A stretch of DNA of 64,000 bases from Cytophagales bacterium (GTDB taxonomy: Bacteria; Bacteroidota; Bacteroidia; Cytophagales; Cyclobacteriaceae): the NCBI GenBank assembly GCA_025359125.1, contig JANYHI010000042.1:62001-126000 (forward strand), given 5' to 3'. Each line of letters begins with the position of its first letter. Within the stretch, counting starts at the first letter, position 1. A program made the position numbers and the translations under genes. Under the pieces are notes generated by a model, which saw only the letters and a list, made by a program, of their open reading frames with translations, made no database searches and had not been told where the DNA came from. This document shows, in pieces, positions 63,901 to 64,000 of the stretch.

Positions 63901-64000
63901 TGGCAAGCAAGCAGTGGTAGCAGGAGACTCTCAACAACTAAGGCCAGGCGATTTTTACCAAACTCGTTGGCAAGAGGAAGACGAGGAACCGGATACAGAA
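60989..64000 (+). CDS. Large SF1 (Upf1-like) helicase, 3' end outside window
   Basis: An uninterrupted frame of 1004 codons from a GTG at 60989 to the window edge, with no stop. Residues 1-300 are a family-specific N-terminal region (RKLTILSGRNRSIFLPRLSS). Walker A GPPGTGKS is at 320-327, with RVLIVCQKRAALDVV next to it (motif Ia). Motif II is LVIFDEASQ (Asp955) and motif III VVAGDSQQLRPGD (Asp980). About 630 residues, mostly helical, separate motifs I and II, which is unusually long. Motifs IV-VI should follow beyond the window. A later ATG at codon 38 is possible but would cut a conserved-looking stretch. The target nucleic acid is unknown. Confidence 0.9.
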   Translation, partial: MASEKTKKVLTNYLRKLTILSGRNRSIFLPRLSSDQFMDIQQLSQLNGEKAFAIIEALIAGKKKMLCPVLDARMEAVNEASYKLKKLQRLDQFIFEERGSRELHIGWPFVRGKFSDGTLIRCPLLYFPVELKIENAHWVIALRNDAEITFNKSFLLAYSFYNQVKASEELLDETFEGTDIDSTVFRTQLYQLLQKANLAIHFNADNYRDELALFLSFKKEEFDEQHQIGVLKLFPEAALGIFPQAGSFLVPDYIQLLESDSFTNLEDFFQTRSPVQHGTLTAEILSQVKEDKVYSIFPMDVWQEKALKASKLGYSLVVQGPPGTGKSQLICNLVSDAIAQGKRVLIVCQKRAALDVVFARLREKNLTDFIALVHDYKTDRKEIFEKANRQIERVDEYKTRNISLDAIQLDRQFFQTGKRIDQITEELESFRSSLFSEVDCGISVKQLYLSSDFSEPFINLKQECHQFKTAEIKEFTQKVKNYCFYANRLVTADYVWLERRSFSKYQASDRQVMAECLYEIPVYFNQVKENFFKNFNTQLDWEQCEALIDRRLEAITIKELIATDDRYFFFQKMISESEDETSALWLANVERVVIECYEAEGIEQTIPSNQLGQLQQALYRSMKARRNLIGLVRWELFSKDKYLVRRALVGNKLESTKEGFKTLEKMLDQRLNLEHNLSKLKIKNWLLQIPDGSSKAVIISWFADQQSAIKAKGIIGSIRGIKNLISPIGQTRNQFCGKLDMLFQLVAQLPGKKDYWQQYLLSSQISKVTQKPEYANQLRETLLHDFDSLVEFDLLKESLNTEEQSIIEKLHNKIESWKGEKLIKLFENSIYLAWIDNLEIKHPELRMASSGKLNLLEQELKDLIVHKHNISTEILLLRSRERVTEDLEFNRLNNRVTYRDLQYQVTKKKKIWPLRKVLSDFEDDIFRLLPCWLASPESVSAIFQMKEIFDLVIFDEASQCYAERGIPALFRGKQAVVAGDSQQLRPGDFYQTRWQEEDEEPDTE

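Noticed and set aside
1-64000. CRISPR array, insertion sequence, rRNA or tRNA genes
   Set aside because: No regularly spaced repeats, transposase-like ORF, terminal inverted repeats or tRNA cloverleaf was found by reading. A tRNA or covariance-model scan was not possible here.

Overview
The window is an ordinary, gene-dense bacterial chromosome segment, AT-rich and with short intergenic gaps. It almost certainly comes from a member of the Bacteroidota, most likely the Cytophagales or a relative. The signs are: promoter-like TAnnTTTG elements with an upstream TTG/TTTG; an AccD without its zinc-finger cysteines; a ribosomal protein S16 with a long acidic tail; BirA without a helix-turn-helix domain; a lipoprotein-type LptC; DUF4105, GIN-domain and TonB-plug-like proteins; and a MacB/FtsX-type permease without its ATPase. 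The class-level placement is inference from gene content. I see no rRNA, tRNA, CRISPR array, insertion sequence or prophage. One YopX-domain gene is the only phage-like trace.

Layout. 1-2.9 kb: end of a leucine operon (leuD partial, leuB, leuA). 3-4.7 kb: a sensorless histidine kinase converging on, and overlapping, a small coiled-coil gene. 4.8-11.4 kb (+): FAD oxidoreductase, a large outer-membrane fusion protein, YicC and a divergent NRAMP-family transporter. 11.5-19.3 kb (-): rpsP-rimM-trmD-rplS, then fbaB, accD, wbqC and clpC. 19.4-25.2 kb (+): the complete 2-oxoglutarate dehydrogenase complex (sucA, sucB, lpdA). 25.2-30.2 kb: an Lnb-like DUF4105 protein, a radical SAM/SPASM enzyme, a 52-aa FeoB-associated-type Cys-rich membrane protein and an orphan ABC permease. 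30.3-41 kb (-): a long co-directional envelope and housekeeping cluster (coaX, barrel protein, TPR protein, lptC, a 51-aa membrane protein, CNNM/CorC-type protein, PpiD-like foldase, DUF493, pterin dehydratase, rsmI, an Lnt-like membrane domain, an inositol monophosphatase). 41-50 kb: amino-acid dehydrogenase, NhaD, aspartate kinase, dnaK, ribH, a glycosyltransferase and a lipid kinase. 50.2-53.6 kb: YopX protein, acyl carrier protein and an NtrB/NtrC-type pair. 53.9-59.3 kb (-): secreted proteins, lpxH, ftsH and rsfS. 59.3-64 kb (+): birA, a three-HhH membrane protein and a giant SF1 helicase that runs off the end.

How parts work together. Many genes serve the envelope: fatty-acid supply (accD, ACP), lipid A (lpxH), LPS export (lptC), periplasmic folding (PpiD-like), barrel proteins and membrane quality control (FtsH, ClpC). 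The most interesting regulatory signal is a 16-bp dyad of the form TGTYCR-N4-YGGACR. It lies upstream of the sigma-54 activator gene (53.7 kb) and again upstream of the distant ABC permease (27.64 kb), in both cases ahead of a -24/-12-like element. This suggests the NtrC-type regulator controls itself and the permease. Other notable items are an Lnt-like protein with no nitrilase domain, an NRAMP homologue whose metal-binding motifs are replaced, a barrel/propeller protein with a degenerate metallopeptidase domain, and two small membrane proteins shorter than 60 residues.
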